DNA of 64,000 nt from the NCBI RefSeq assembly GCF_000514815.1, contig NZ_AZWQ01000019.1, forward strand, positions 62,001 to 126,000. The letters run 5' to 3'. A program made the position numbers and the translations under genes. The DNA comes from Salinispora fenicalii. GTDB taxonomy: Bacteria > Actinomycetota > Actinomycetes > Mycobacteriales > Micromonosporaceae. Numbering within the stretch: the stretch's first letter is position 1; each line of letters opens with the position of its first letter. Under the pieces are notes generated by a model. It was not told the DNA's origin and ran no database searches. It saw only the letters and a list, made by a program, of their open reading frames with translations. Positions 25,240 through 33,722 of this stretch are shown one piece after another.

Positions 25240-25268
25240 CAGCGGGACGGGAGTGTTGAGGAGCGGGT

Positions 25269-26828
25269 ATGACCGAGCAGTATTACGGGTATACACCAAC
25301 CCGCACGATCAATGGGGTGTTTGCCGGTTTCACTGACGATTACCTCAACGACACGGCCGTAACCTATACGCCCACCCAGTGGGACTCGGTCGATATCGAG
25401 CAAATGTGGGATTATGTCCGCGGCGAGAGCGACGAGCGCACCGTCGCTCTCGCTGAGGCTTGGCGCCGCACCAGCGTGCTGCTGCAAACCACGCGGGAAA
25501 ATCTGAAACGGCACGCCGACGGGCTGACGGCGAGGTGGCAGTCGCCCGCGGGTCACTACTTTATGAGCAAGGTAGGCGCCGCCCTCCACTCGCTGGACGA
25601 GTGGAAAGAGGTCGCCGACCGGCACGCCAGCGGCTTAGAACAGCTCGCCAGCAAGATCGCGCAGACCCAGCGGGACATGCGCGAGCTCTGGCTGACGTAC
25701 CAAGCTGAGCAGCAGCACCAAGCCCAAAAACGCAAGGATGATGAAGGTTTTCAGTGGCTTTTCGAGCCCTTCAACAACGGCAAGTCGTTCAAGGAGGTGC
25801 AGCAGGAGTTCCATGCGCGCGCAAAGAGCATCGTCAAGCCGCTCGCCGAGCTGTACATCGACGTTTCCTATGCGAATATCTATCGTGGCGGTAGGTACAA
25901 AGGGCCAATAGATGCAGCAATAATCAACCCCGAGGGGTTCCCGCAGAGCGGTCGGCCGAACGCGCCGGTCGGGCTGCCGCCCGCACCGACCGTGCCCGAC
26001 GACGGGCCGAAGCTGCTCAGCCGCCTCGAGGTGACACCACCTCCCTCCCCGCGCGAGTTGCCCGACGGGGTCGGGCTCGCCGGGGGCACCGTGACCGCGC
26101 CGCCTCCGACACCCGGACCTCCGCCGGCCACACCCCCGATCCCCACCACGCCGACACCTGCGCCGGTGCTCCCGCCGGTACTACCGGGCGTCAACGGCCC
26201 AACGGCTCCCCGCCCGAGCACGCCAACCACCAGCCGACCCGGCATCCCCCGCCCCACCCTGCCCGGAACCAGCAGCCCCGGTGCCCTTGGCCCGGCGCCC
26301 AACCCCCACCGGCCCACGCCTCCCAACACCGGCACTCCCAACCCGACACATCGTGGCCCCTCACCAAACCGCGCCACCCTGCCCGGCCACACCGGCGCCC
26401 CACAGCCACACAGCCTCCACCCCGGCACACGGCCCGCCAGGCCCACACCACCACCGCCCATCCTCAGCGGCAAACACGGCACCAGCCCCTCAAGCATCGC
26501 CCACCCCACCCCACCACCAACCACCAACCGCCCGACTCCGTCAACCGGCAATGGCACCCGGGCTGGTGGCCCCCTCACCGGCCGAAGTGCCGCCGGTAGC
26601 ACCCGACCGGCACCCGCCACCGGACCCACACCGTCACTGGGCGGCCGCCGGAGCGCCCCCATCACCCCCCGCACCAGGGCTCGACAGGCCTCGGAGAAGA
26701 CCGAAAGCTGGGGAAACGGCGAAGGCGACGACGAACTCTGGGCCACTGACCCGCCCCCGGCCGGCATCATCGACGCGCCGGCCGAACGACGGCCACGACA
26801 TCACGGCAAGGCTCTCGGCCAGAGCTAA
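25269..26828 (+). CDS. Proline-rich WXG/PPE-like ESX protein, candidate secreted substrate
   Basis: The 519-residue protein has an N-terminal helical part of about 200 residues containing LTARWQSPAGHYFMSKVG, which reads as the helix-turn-helix of a WXG-superfamily fold, and ALHSLDEWKEVADRHASGLE. From residue about 235 to the end it is a very Pro/Thr/Gly-rich tail. No signal peptide or membrane helix is seen. This build, a helical export domain plus disordered Pro-rich tail, fits a type VII secretion substrate such as the EspB/PPE-like proteins, and the gene sits between eccC and a mycosin. GAGGAG precedes ATG 25269. The tail's GC-rich repetitive DNA produces several long antisense open frames that are not genes. 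Confidence 0.8.
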   Translation: MTEQYYGYTPTRTINGVFAGFTDDYLNDTAVTYTPTQWDSVDIEQMWDYVRGESDERTVALAEAWRRTSVLLQTTRENLKRHADGLTARWQSPAGHYFMSKVGAALHSLDEWKEVADRHASGLEQLASKIAQTQRDMRELWLTYQAEQQHQAQKRKDDEGFQWLFEPFNNGKSFKEVQQEFHARAKSIVKPLAELYIDVSYANIYRGGRYKGPIDAAIINPEGFPQSGRPNAPVGLPPAPTVPDDGPKLLSRLEVTPPPSPRELPDGVGLAGGTVTAPPPTPGPPPATPPIPTTPTPAPVLPPVLPGVNGPTAPRPSTPTTSRPGIPRPTLPGTSSPGALGPAPNPHRPTPPNTGTPNPTHRGPSPNRATLPGHTGAPQPHSLHPGTRPARPTPPPPILSGKHGTSPSSIAHPTPPPTTNRPTPSTGNGTRAGGPLTGRSAAGSTRPAPATGPTPSLGGRRSAPITPRTRARQASEKTESWGNGEGDDELWATDPPPAGIIDAPAERRPRHHGKALGQS

Positions 26829-26837
26829 CCCCGCAAC

Positions 26838-26870
26838 GGGCCGGTCACCCCGCCCCGGGGGGACCGGCCC
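26838..26870 (+). terminator. Hairpin after the Pro-rich ESX gene
   Basis: A 9-bp perfect outer stem (GGGCCGGTC with GACCGGCCC) with a GC-rich inner part follows the stop codon at 26828 by nine bases. It lacks a T-tract. It suggests the second mycosin gene has its own promoter or depends on read-through. Confidence 0.6.
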
Positions 26871-26928
26871 ATAGCATGTGACAACCGCACAACCGGCCCC
26901 GCTACGGCCACAGAGGAGGTATCCGCGA

Positions 26929-28194
26929 ATGCGCCTCGCCCGCCCGGTAACCACCATCGCCGCCGCGACGCTCGGCGCCATAGTGGCACTCGGTGTATCA
27001 GCCCTGCCAGTCTCCGCCGTCGACCGGAAGGATGCCTGGCACCTCGACGCCCTCGAACTCACCGAGCTGCACGAAATAACCGAGGGCGAGGGAATCACCG
27101 TCGCGGTCATCGACACCGGCGTAGACGCCACTCACCCAGACCTGAAGGACAACGTGCTGCCCGGCGCAGACGTCTACAACGATCAGTCCAGGGGACACCA
27201 GGATCGGAATGGCCACGGCACCGCGATGGCCTCCCTCATCGCCGGCCACGGACACGGCCCCAACGGTCGCGACGGAGTCCTCGGCGTCGCGCCCAAAGCC
27301 AAAATCCTGCCAGTAACCGTGGCAGCATCGCGGGGGAACGGAATTGCGCCAATCATCGAGCCGAGCGCAATCGCTCGCGGAATCAACTGGGCGATCGACC
27401 AACGCGTGGACGTCATCAACGTCTCCCTAAGAAGTCCGTACAGCAAGCAACTTGACCAGGCGGTGGAGCGGGCCTATCAGAACGGCATGATCGTCGTCGC
27501 CGGCATCGGCAACCGGAAGAACTCGGGCATCGCTAACCCCGCGCTACACGAGGCCTCGCTCGCGGTAGCCGGCACCGACCGCGACGGCCAACCCAGCCGC
27601 ATCGGCTCACTCCGAGCTGGGGAAATCCACCTCGCCGCACCCGCCGAAGACCTCTACCAAGCAGTACCCGGCGGAGGATACGCAACGGTCACCGGAAACA
27701 GCGGTGCTACCGCACTCGTCTCCGGCGCCGTCGCCCTGGTGAAGTCGAAATACCCGAACCTCAGCTCGTTGGAGCTGTTCAAACGGATGGTCGAGACCAC
27801 GCGCGACGCCGGCGAACCAGGCAAGGACCTCGACTACGGCTGGGGCCAACTCGACCTACGCGCGGCCCTGACCGGCGAACCAGACGGCCGCGCCAGCCGA
27901 ACCCAAGCCAGCCAAGAACCCCAAGTCGACCCAACCCTCGCCCGGGCCCGCGCAATCGAGTCAGATCCAAGGACCGAGACCATCGAATCGATACTCGCGA
28001 TCGCACTAATGGTCCTAATTCTCGGTCTGATCACTACGCCGGTCCTGCTCCTGCTGCGATACCGGCGCCGACGCCGGCGTCAAGCCGAAACACCCGCGAT
28101 GGAAACCGCCGCCGCACCCCCGATTCCCACCACCGCACCACCAACCAACACCACCGACCCAACGGACGACTCTCCCTGGCGCCGCCCCGACTAG
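26929..28194 (+). CDS. Second mycosin-like S8 protease with altered serine motif
   Basis: The 421-residue protein has a signal peptide (VTTIAAATLGAIVALGVSAL), Asp62 (VIDTGVD), His96 (GHGTAMA), oxyanion Asn (VAGIGN) and Ser258 in GNSGATALVSG. Aligned to the GTSFATPLVS of the first mycosin, the serine is kept but the preceding Thr is Asn and the conserved Pro is Ala. A C-terminal transmembrane helix (IESILAIALMVLILGLITTP) and RYRRRRRR tail complete the mycosin layout. I chose ATG 26929 because GAGGAGGT lies eight bases upstream; an in-frame GTG at 26878 is less likely. Its place between a candidate substrate and eccE ties it to the secretion locus. Whether the altered motif changes activity is unknown. 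Confidence 0.9.
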   Translation: MRLARPVTTIAAATLGAIVALGVSALPVSAVDRKDAWHLDALELTELHEITEGEGITVAVIDTGVDATHPDLKDNVLPGADVYNDQSRGHQDRNGHGTAMASLIAGHGHGPNGRDGVLGVAPKAKILPVTVAASRGNGIAPIIEPSAIARGINWAIDQRVDVINVSLRSPYSKQLDQAVERAYQNGMIVVAGIGNRKNSGIANPALHEASLAVAGTDRDGQPSRIGSLRAGEIHLAAPAEDLYQAVPGGGYATVTGNSGATALVSGAVALVKSKYPNLSSLELFKRMVETTRDAGEPGKDLDYGWGQLDLRAALTGEPDGRASRTQASQEPQVDPTLARARAIESDPRTETIESILAIALMVLILGLITTPVLLLLRYRRRRRRQAETPAMETAAAPPIPTTAPPTNTTDPTDDSPWRRPD

Positions 28195-28198
28195 CCAG

Positions 28199-28221
28199 TG
28201 GGCGGGGCTTCCCCGCCCACC
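28199..28221 (+). terminator. Hairpin after the second mycosin
   Basis: A perfect 10-bp stem GTGGGCGGGG/CCCCGCCCAC with a three-base loop begins five bases after the TAG at 28194. No T-tract. Confidence 0.65.
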
Positions 28222-28435
28222 CCAGGAATGCACCAGACCGGCAGCCTGCCAGCACCCGTCCTCCAGATAGGAGGTCAGGTACCGGTGTGGAGTTTGCAGC
28301 TACAACTGGATCGGCAGGTTCGGGTCGGGCTCGGAGTGGGCTCGGTTTCCGCCCAGCTTTGGGGCCCCGCTAGGCCAAGCCCCTGGGATATCGTCAGGCG
28401 CAACCCCCGTCCGTCGATGTACGAAGCCCGGAGCC

Positions 28436-28833
28436 ATGACGCGCACCCTTCTCGTCACCCCGGACCAGACCGGGCACGCCGGTGTCGCCGTGGTGCACCA
28501 GTCCGCTCCGGAGCTGCGGCGCTGTCGAACTCGAGACACCCGGGGCCCGGCTATCTCCTTTCCTCGTGGCTGCCATGGCACGGTGCAGGGGTGCACCACC
28601 GGGAACATCGCGCTACCGGCGATCGAACTCGCAGCCGGCGCCACTCCTACCATCGTGGGGGGTTCCGTCAGGCCGGAGCAGCTGGTCGTCGAACGCGTAC
28701 GCAAGGCCCAGTCGCAGCGGTTGCGGCGTCTGGTCGGCGCCCCGGCCTCGACGAGCTGCGGACCGTGACGATGGCCGAGATCCGCGTTGCGATCGGAAAC
28801 TTGGTGGCATCGGCCCAGCTGAGGAGGACATGA
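28436..28833 (+). pseudogene. Possible frameshifted small gene before eccE
   Basis: ATG 28436 opens a frame with good codon bias (MTRTLLVTPDQTGHAGVAVV), but the coding look then passes to a second frame (CGAVELETPGARLSPFLVAA) and finally to a third that ends LDELRTVTMAEIRVAIGNLV and stops at 28833, two bases before the eccE start. Two single-base shifts would join these into one protein of about 130 residues. No family is recognised. Alternatives are a real 110-residue protein in the first frame only, or a sequencing problem. The AGGAGG for eccE lies in the last codons, so the final frame was probably coupled to eccE. 28222-28435 shows nothing firm. Confidence 0.35.
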
Positions 28834-28834
28834 G

Positions 28835-30457
28835 GTGACTCATCCGGGTGCGGCACCGCCGGGTGAACCGGATTGGCAGCACCACCCGGAGACGGCCGCC
28901 CAGCCGGCCCGGCAGCTGCCGCCCGAGCAGCGGAGGGCAGCAGGGCAGCAGGCCGGCGCGCCGGTGCCCGCGCGGCCGGTGAGCCGGGCGAGCAGCGGGC
29001 CCGGTCATGCCTGGGCCGCGCAGCACGCGCAGGGTCGACAGGCGACCAACACCCCACGGGGAGCAGCGGCAACACCACCCAATATGGCAGCACAGCCGCA
29101 CCCGGCGACGCCGGCCAGCATGGCAGCACCGCCGCACCCGGCGACGCCGGCCAACCGGGTGGCGCAGGCCAAGCGGCCCTCACCAACGCCCCGGGCGAGA
29201 CAGTCAGCCGCCGTCGCGACGGCGGTGTCGCCGCCACAGGCTGCCTCTGCCTCGTCGGCCACCGTCGCTGCCGCAGCCGAGACACCAGCCACGCCCGACC
29301 GTCCGGCAGCCCGACGGGTACGCCCATACCGGCCTCCACTTCGAATCGGCGGGATCACCGTCTTCCAGTTGGTGGCGTGGCAGCTCGGGGTGGCGGCGGT
29401 GCTCGCCGCCACGCGACACAGCGTGGCGCTCACCGCCGGGATCGCCGTCGTGACGGTGCTGGTGCTCGCCCCGACAGCGATCCGGTTGCGTGGCCGCTGG
29501 CTGCACCAGTGGATTTCGGTCTGGTGGGGGTTCCGGAGGCGACGCCGGCAGCTGACCGCAGTCGACCCGGATCCGGCCCAACGCCTCCTGGCCCAGCTGG
29601 GGCGCGGCGTCGAACTGGAGGATGTCGAGGTCGACGACCAGCCGGCGGTGTTGCTGACCCACCCAGCTGGGCTGAGTGTCGTCTTCGACGTTGACCCCAC
29701 CGAGGGTGCCCTGCTGATGAGTGCCCCGCAGGCTCTGCCCTCCCCCGCTGCGCTCCTGCCGCCGGCAGACGAAGAGGCGCCCCCGGTGGTGGTGCAGTTG
29801 CTGATCCAGGTGACCCCGGCACCGCGTGCTCGCCCGGGCGCGGCCGCAGCGGACCGGGCGTACCGCGAACTGACCAACGGGGACGTGCCGGCCACCCGGC
29901 AGGCGTGGGTGGTGCTCCGGACGGCGCGGACCCCCGACTTCCACGCCGACCGCGACCTGCTTCCGACGCTGACCGGGGTGATTCGACGGACCCGGCGGCT
30001 GCTGCGGCAGGAACGAGTGACAGCGCGGATGCTCAATCGGGACGAGGTGCTCGCCGCGGTCACCACCCTCACCCACTTGGCCGGTGTTACACCGGGCGGG
30101 GTCGGCGAGCAGCCACTCGCCCGCGAGTCCTGGCGGGCCTGGTCGACCGCGGGCGCCCGGCAGAGCTGCCACCGGCTGTTGGACTGGCCCAGCCAGCGGT
30201 GGGAGATCGACCCGCTGCTGCGGGGACTCCCCGCCGCTGGGGGCGTGGTGTCGATCGCCGCCAGCCGAGCGAACGGCGACGACCTCGCCATGGAGGCGGC
30301 CTTCCGGCTGTTGGGCAACGGACCGGAGGGTCTGGCCGCTGCCGACCGAGCCCTGCACGAGGCGATCCGCCGCCACGGCGGTCGGCTGCAACGACTCGAC
30401 GGCGAGCACGCCCACGGGGTGGCCGCCACGTTACCGCTCGGAGGTTTCCTGCGGTGA
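28835..30457 (+). CDS. eccE: Type VII secretion protein EccE
   Basis: The 540-residue protein starts at GTG 28835 behind AGGAGG. The first about 165 residues are Pro/Ala/Gln-rich and disordered, including two 12-residue repeats. Two transmembrane helices follow (VFQLVAWQLGVAAVLAATRH and LTAGIAVVTVLVLAPTAI) and then the EccE domain with WISVWWGFRRRRRQL, VQLLIQVTPAPR and AWVVLRTARTPDF. EccE is the outermost core subunit of the ESX membrane complex. The long N-terminal extension is unlike short mycobacterial EccE. The stop overlaps the start of the next gene as GTGA. Confidence 0.92.
   Translation: MTHPGAAPPGEPDWQHHPETAAQPARQLPPEQRRAAGQQAGAPVPARPVSRASSGPGHAWAAQHAQGRQATNTPRGAAATPPNMAAQPHPATPASMAAPPHPATPANRVAQAKRPSPTPRARQSAAVATAVSPPQAASASSATVAAAAETPATPDRPAARRVRPYRPPLRIGGITVFQLVAWQLGVAAVLAATRHSVALTAGIAVVTVLVLAPTAIRLRGRWLHQWISVWWGFRRRRRQLTAVDPDPAQRLLAQLGRGVELEDVEVDDQPAVLLTHPAGLSVVFDVDPTEGALLMSAPQALPSPAALLPPADEEAPPVVVQLLIQVTPAPRARPGAAAADRAYRELTNGDVPATRQAWVVLRTARTPDFHADRDLLPTLTGVIRRTRRLLRQERVTARMLNRDEVLAAVTTLTHLAGVTPGGVGEQPLARESWRAWSTAGARQSCHRLLDWPSQRWEIDPLLRGLPAAGGVVSIAASRANGDDLAMEAAFRLLGNGPEGLAAADRALHEAIRRHGGRLQRLDGEHAHGVAATLPLGGFLR
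29084..29155 (+). repeat. Two 36-bp tandem repeats in the eccE 5' region
   Basis: Two near-identical 36-base units (29084-29119 and 29120-29155) encode the 12-residue repeat MAAxPHPATPAS/N in the disordered N-terminus of EccE. Such units can vary in number by slippage. Confidence 0.8.
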
Positions 30458-31149
30458 AAAGTGTCGCGTTCCCGGACAGCCGGATGGGCTTGTACCGCGC
30501 CGACGCCGCATCCGTTGCTGGCCTGCGCCTGGTCGCCGGCGGCGGTGGCCTGGTGGTCGGTCGCAACCGGCAGCAGGAGCCGGTGGGGTTGCGCCTGTTC
30601 CGCGCCGAGCCGACTCGGCTGATGCTGACCGGCGGCGTTCGCAGCGCCCAGCTGATCGCTTTCCGCGCCATCGCGCTCGGCGCCCGGCTGTTCATCCAGA
30701 CGGGCCGCGAGCGGGAGTGGGACGCCTTCCTGCGGCGCTGCGTCATCGGCCGGGAAGTCGCCTCGTTCCTGCCGCCCGGCATCCCGCCACCGGCCGCGGC
30801 CAACCCGACCGAACCGCAGCTCGTCGTTGTCGACACCGGCCCGGTCACCGGCCCCGACCCCGGGCTCAGTACGCCGTGGCGGGCCACCCTGGTGGTCCGC
30901 GACGACCTGGCCGGCTGGGACTCCAACGCCCTGGTACGCAGCGACATTGTGCTGCTCCAGCGGCTGACAGCGGCGGAGGCGGCGACGGCGGCGACCGCGC
31001 TCGGGCTGGTGAGTGTGCAGAGCTGGTTCACCCAGCTGCACCCGGAGATGGTCGGCCTGATCACCAGGGGCAAGGTGCAGTGGGTCATGCTGAGTATGAC
31101 CCACACCGAGCGCCAGTTGATCGGTTCGGTGGCCCGCGACGCCGCCTGA
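30454..31149 (+). CDS. Unknown protein coupled to eccE
   Basis: A 231-residue protein starting at GTG 30454, which overlaps the eccE TGA as GTGA; GGAGG lies upstream inside eccE. It begins MKSVAFPDSRMGLYRADAAS and contains LVAGGGGLVVGRNRQQEPVG and GKVQWVMLSMTHTERQLIGS. It has no signal peptide or clear membrane helix, so it should be cytoplasmic. I do not recognise the family, but coupling to eccE makes a role in the type VII system likely, for example as a cytosolic partner of EccE or of the substrates. Confidence 0.82.
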   Translation: MKSVAFPDSRMGLYRADAASVAGLRLVAGGGGLVVGRNRQQEPVGLRLFRAEPTRLMLTGGVRSAQLIAFRAIALGARLFIQTGREREWDAFLRRCVIGREVASFLPPGIPPPAAANPTEPQLVVVDTGPVTGPDPGLSTPWRATLVVRDDLAGWDSNALVRSDIVLLQRLTAAEAATAATALGLVSVQSWFTQLHPEMVGLITRGKVQWVMLSMTHTERQLIGSVARDAA

Positions 31150-31377
31150 TTGCCGGTCGGCCACCTCATGGCCCTGGCGGCGGTGGGGCGCCGCGGCGAC
31201 CTCGCCGTGCTGAGGTCGGCCGGCGGCATCCGGCGACAACTGCTCGGGGTCGCGGTCGGCGAGACCGGGCTACTGGTGTTCATCGGCTCGGTGCTGGGTC
31301 TGCTCGCCACCTCGGCACCCTGGCTCTGGCGACGGGCGCGAGTGCCTTCGTGTCCTGGCGCCAACTGCGTCGGCGGG
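31150..31377 (+). pseudogene. FtsX-type ABC permease C-terminal relic
   Basis: Immediately after the preceding stop the frame reads GHLMALAAVGRRGDLAVLRS AGG and then RRQLLGVAVGETGLLVFIGS, which matches the last cytoplasmic loop and membrane helix of FtsX-like permeases of the MacB type. The normal protein is several hundred residues; only about 60 recognisable residues remain, without the start, and the frame then degenerates. It is a truncated remnant with no visible partner ATPase. Confidence 0.6.
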
Positions 31378-31385
31378 GCAACTGA

Positions 31386-31423
31386 ACGTGGCCCGCGACC
31401 GGTGCTCCGGTCGCGGGCCACGT
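31386..31423. terminator. Strong bidirectional hairpin between ESX locus and pepP
   Basis: A perfect 17-bp stem (ACGTGGCCCGCGACCGG and its complement) with loop TGCT lies between the plus-strand permease relic and the minus-strand aminopeptidase gene. It probably terminates both directions; no T-tract. Confidence 0.75.
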
Positions 31424-31503
31424 CGTACGGGCGGTAACGGGCCATGTCGCACGGGACGGCGGTCGCGGGCCTCGTGCAGGGTGGTTCAGGCGTGTGGGGT
31501 GGG

Positions 31504-33006
31504 TCAGGCGTTCGCCCAGACCCGCGCCATCCACTCCTCCACCTCGTGGGAGGTGCGCGGCATCGCCGCGGAGAGATTTTCGCAGCCGTCCTCGGTCACC
31601 AGCACGTCGTCCTCGATCCGAACGCCGTTGCCCCGGAGCTCCGCCGGCACCCGCAGGTCGTCGGACTTGAAGTAGAGGCCCGGCTCGACGGTGAGGATCA
31701 TGCCCGGCTGCAACTCGCTGTCCATGTACTTCTCGCGCAGCATCAGCTGGCAGTCGTGCACGTCCAAGCCCAGGTGGTGCGAGGTGCCGTGGACCATCCA
31801 GCGGCGGTGCCAGCCGCCCTTCTCCCGGTCCAGGGTCTGCTCCAGGGTGACGCCCTCGGGCAGCAGCCCCCACTCGTGCAGGATTCGGGCGATCACCGCG
31901 TTCGCCGCGGCGTGAATGTCGCTGAACTTGTTGCCCGGCTTCACCGCGGCCAGACCGGCCTGCTGCGCCTCGTACACGGCGTCGTAGATCCGGCGCTGCA
32001 CCTCAGTGAAGCGGCCGGTGACCGGCAGGGTACGGGTGATGTCGGCGGTGAAGAGCGAGTCGATCTCGATCCCGCAGTCGATCAGGATCAGGTCGCCTTC
32101 GCGAACCTCGCCGGTGTTCTTCGTCCAGTGGATCGTGTTGGCGTGGTCACCGGAGGCGCAGATCGACTCGTAGCCGACGCCGTTGCCCTCGTGCCGGGAG
32201 TAGAGGCCGAAGACGCCCTCGACCCAGCGCTCGCCGCGGCCCTTGCGGACCGCCTCGGGCAGCGAGGCGATCATCGCGTCGAAGCCCTTGTGGGTGGCGG
32301 CGACGGCCTTGCGCATCTCGTCCACCTCCCACTCGTCCTTGATCAGGCGCATGGTGGAGAGGTGCCGGGCGAACTCCACGTCCGCCTCCTCCCGCTCCTG
32401 CTCCGAAGCGGTCGCGCTGGCCTGGGTGCGGACGCTCTCCACCAGCTCGGTGAGGCGCGAATCGACGTCCCGGACCACCCGCAGCCGGGCGGCGGCGGCG
32501 TCCTTGGCCAGGTCGTCGGCGAGTGAGTCGATGTGCCGCGCGGTGATGCCCAGCTCCGACTCCCGGTCGGCGATGCTCGGGCGCGGACCCACCCAGAACT
32601 CGCCGCGACGGGAGTCGGCGTAGAACTCCTCGCTGTCTCGCGGGGCCAGCGGCCGGAAGTAGAGGATGGCGTGGTGGCTACCGCCCGGCTTCGGGTCGAG
32701 CACCAGGACGCTGTCCGGGTCGGTGTGCGCGCCGAGGCCGGAGAGGTGGGCGAAGGCGGTGTGCGGCCGGAACGGGTAGTCGGTGTCGTTGCTGCGCACC
32801 TTCAGACCGCCGGCTGGGATGACGAGCCGCTCGCCGGGGAACTGCTGCGACAGCGCGGCCCGGCGCCGGGCGGCATGGTCGGCCACGGCGGCGCGAGGGG
32901 TGGGCTCCCGGTCGGGGTTGGCCCATCCGGAGCCGATGAATTCACGGAACTCGTTGCTGCTGGGAATGCCGCGGTGGCTGGCCTTCGCCTGCTTCTCGCT
33001 CGTCAT
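31504..33006 (-). CDS. pepP: Xaa-Pro aminopeptidase (aminopeptidase P, M24B)
   Basis: The 500-residue cytoplasmic enzyme removes N-terminal residues that precede proline. The N-terminal AMP_N domain (about 55-190) contains LSGLGAHTDPDSVLVLDPKP. The C-terminal pita-bread domain has the dinuclear metal ligands: LILIDCGIEID and TADITRTLPV (two Asp), MVHGTSHHLGLDVHD (His), LTVEPGLYF (Glu) and GVRIEDDVLVTEDG (Glu). Length fits actinobacterial PepP. ATG 33006. The gene is alone, terminated by the hairpin at 31386-31423 and separated by 152 bases from the biosynthetic operon upstream. Confidence 0.96.
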   Translation of the reverse strand: MTSEKQAKASHRGIPSSNEFREFIGSGWANPDREPTPRAAVADHAARRRAALSQQFPGERLVIPAGGLKVRSNDTDYPFRPHTAFAHLSGLGAHTDPDSVLVLDPKPGGSHHAILYFRPLAPRDSEEFYADSRRGEFWVGPRPSIADRESELGITARHIDSLADDLAKDAAAARLRVVRDVDSRLTELVESVRTQASATASEQEREEADVEFARHLSTMRLIKDEWEVDEMRKAVAATHKGFDAMIASLPEAVRKGRGERWVEGVFGLYSRHEGNGVGYESICASGDHANTIHWTKNTGEVREGDLILIDCGIEIDSLFTADITRTLPVTGRFTEVQRRIYDAVYEAQQAGLAAVKPGNKFSDIHAAANAVIARILHEWGLLPEGVTLEQTLDREKGGWHRRWMVHGTSHHLGLDVHDCQLMLREKYMDSELQPGMILTVEPGLYFKSDDLRVPAELRGNGVRIEDDVLVTEDGCENLSAAMPRTSHEVEEWMARVWANA

Positions 33007-33158
33007 GCCGACACATCCTGCCAGATCGGGTCATCGGTGACGACCCACGGTTTCCCGCACGTGGTAAGTGCTCGATGGGCTATGGCACCTTTCCAGGGGC
33101 CCGCGCCCGTCGGCGGTGCCGGCCTCTCGACACCGAATGGCCGCCTCGCGGCAGCGGA

Positions 33159-33650
33159 CTAGCCGGCCTCCCGGCAGCGGACCAGGAAGGATCGCTCAAA
33201 TACGATCACCGGCTCCCCAGTCGCTTTCGTACCCGTTGTCTCCACCGTCACGATCCCGTTGCCGGGACGGGAGCGCGACAGCCGCTTCTGCATGATGCGA
33301 CTCGTCGCATAGAGGGTGTCCCCGACGAAAACGGGCTCCTTGAGCCGCACCTTGTCCCAACCCAGGTTGGCCACCGCGCGCGCGGAGAGCGCCTGCACAG
33401 TCATCCCGCCGATCAGGCAGAGGGTGATGCCGCTGTTGACCAGTACCTTGCCGTATTCGGCACCGGCGGCGTAGTGCTGATCGAAGTGCAGTGGATGCTG
33501 GTTCATCGTCAACAACGTCAACCAGGTGTTGTCGGACTCGGAGAGGGTGCGTCCGGGCCAATGCCGGATCACCATCCCGGGTTCGAAGTCCTCGTAGTCC
33601 CCACCGTGCTCTTCGATGTACTCGTTGTCGTTGACTCGGCGTAGCGTCAT
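33159..33650 (-). CDS. MaoC-family (R)-specific enoyl-CoA hydratase/dehydratase
   Basis: The 163-residue hot-dog-fold protein (YEDFEPGMVIRHWPGRTLSE; DNTWLTLLTMNQHPLHFD; GWDKVRLKEPVFVGDTLYA) hydrates enoyl-CoA thioesters. It resembles mesaconyl-CoA hydratase-type MaoC proteins found with HpcH/HpaI (CitE-like) lyases in ethylmalonyl-CoA pathway loci. The DxxxxH hydratase pair (Asp-Asn-Thr... and HPLHFD) is visible. I chose ATG 33650 because GGAGAG lies seven bases upstream; ATG 33668 is also in frame. It is the last gene of the operon that begins with the cupin oxygenase and includes a CitE-like gene 2.4 kb upstream. Confidence 0.85.
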   Translation of the reverse strand: MTLRRVNDNEYIEEHGGDYEDFEPGMVIRHWPGRTLSESDNTWLTLLTMNQHPLHFDQHYAAGAEYGKVLVNSGITLCLIGGMTVQALSARAVANLGWDKVRLKEPVFVGDTLYATSRIMQKRLSRSRPGNGIVTVETTGTKATGEPVIVFERSFLVRCREAG

Positions 33651-33722
33651 CTGCTGTCTCTCCGACATTTCGGGTGGATAGGGTCAGCGGCCGGCCGGGC
33701 GGTCAGAGCGGGCTGGGGACGG

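Noticed and set aside
25880-26770. 296-codon minus-strand Gly/Val-rich frame
   Set aside because: Complement of the Pro-rich tail codons of the ESX substrate gene, which automatically gives Gly-rich antisense frames.
29005-31239. A 744-codon minus-strand open frame opposite eccE
   Set aside because: It lies entirely antisense to eccE and the coupled gene, has Arg/His/Pro-rich low-complexity product, no ribosome binding site and no family motif; it is a GC-bias shadow.
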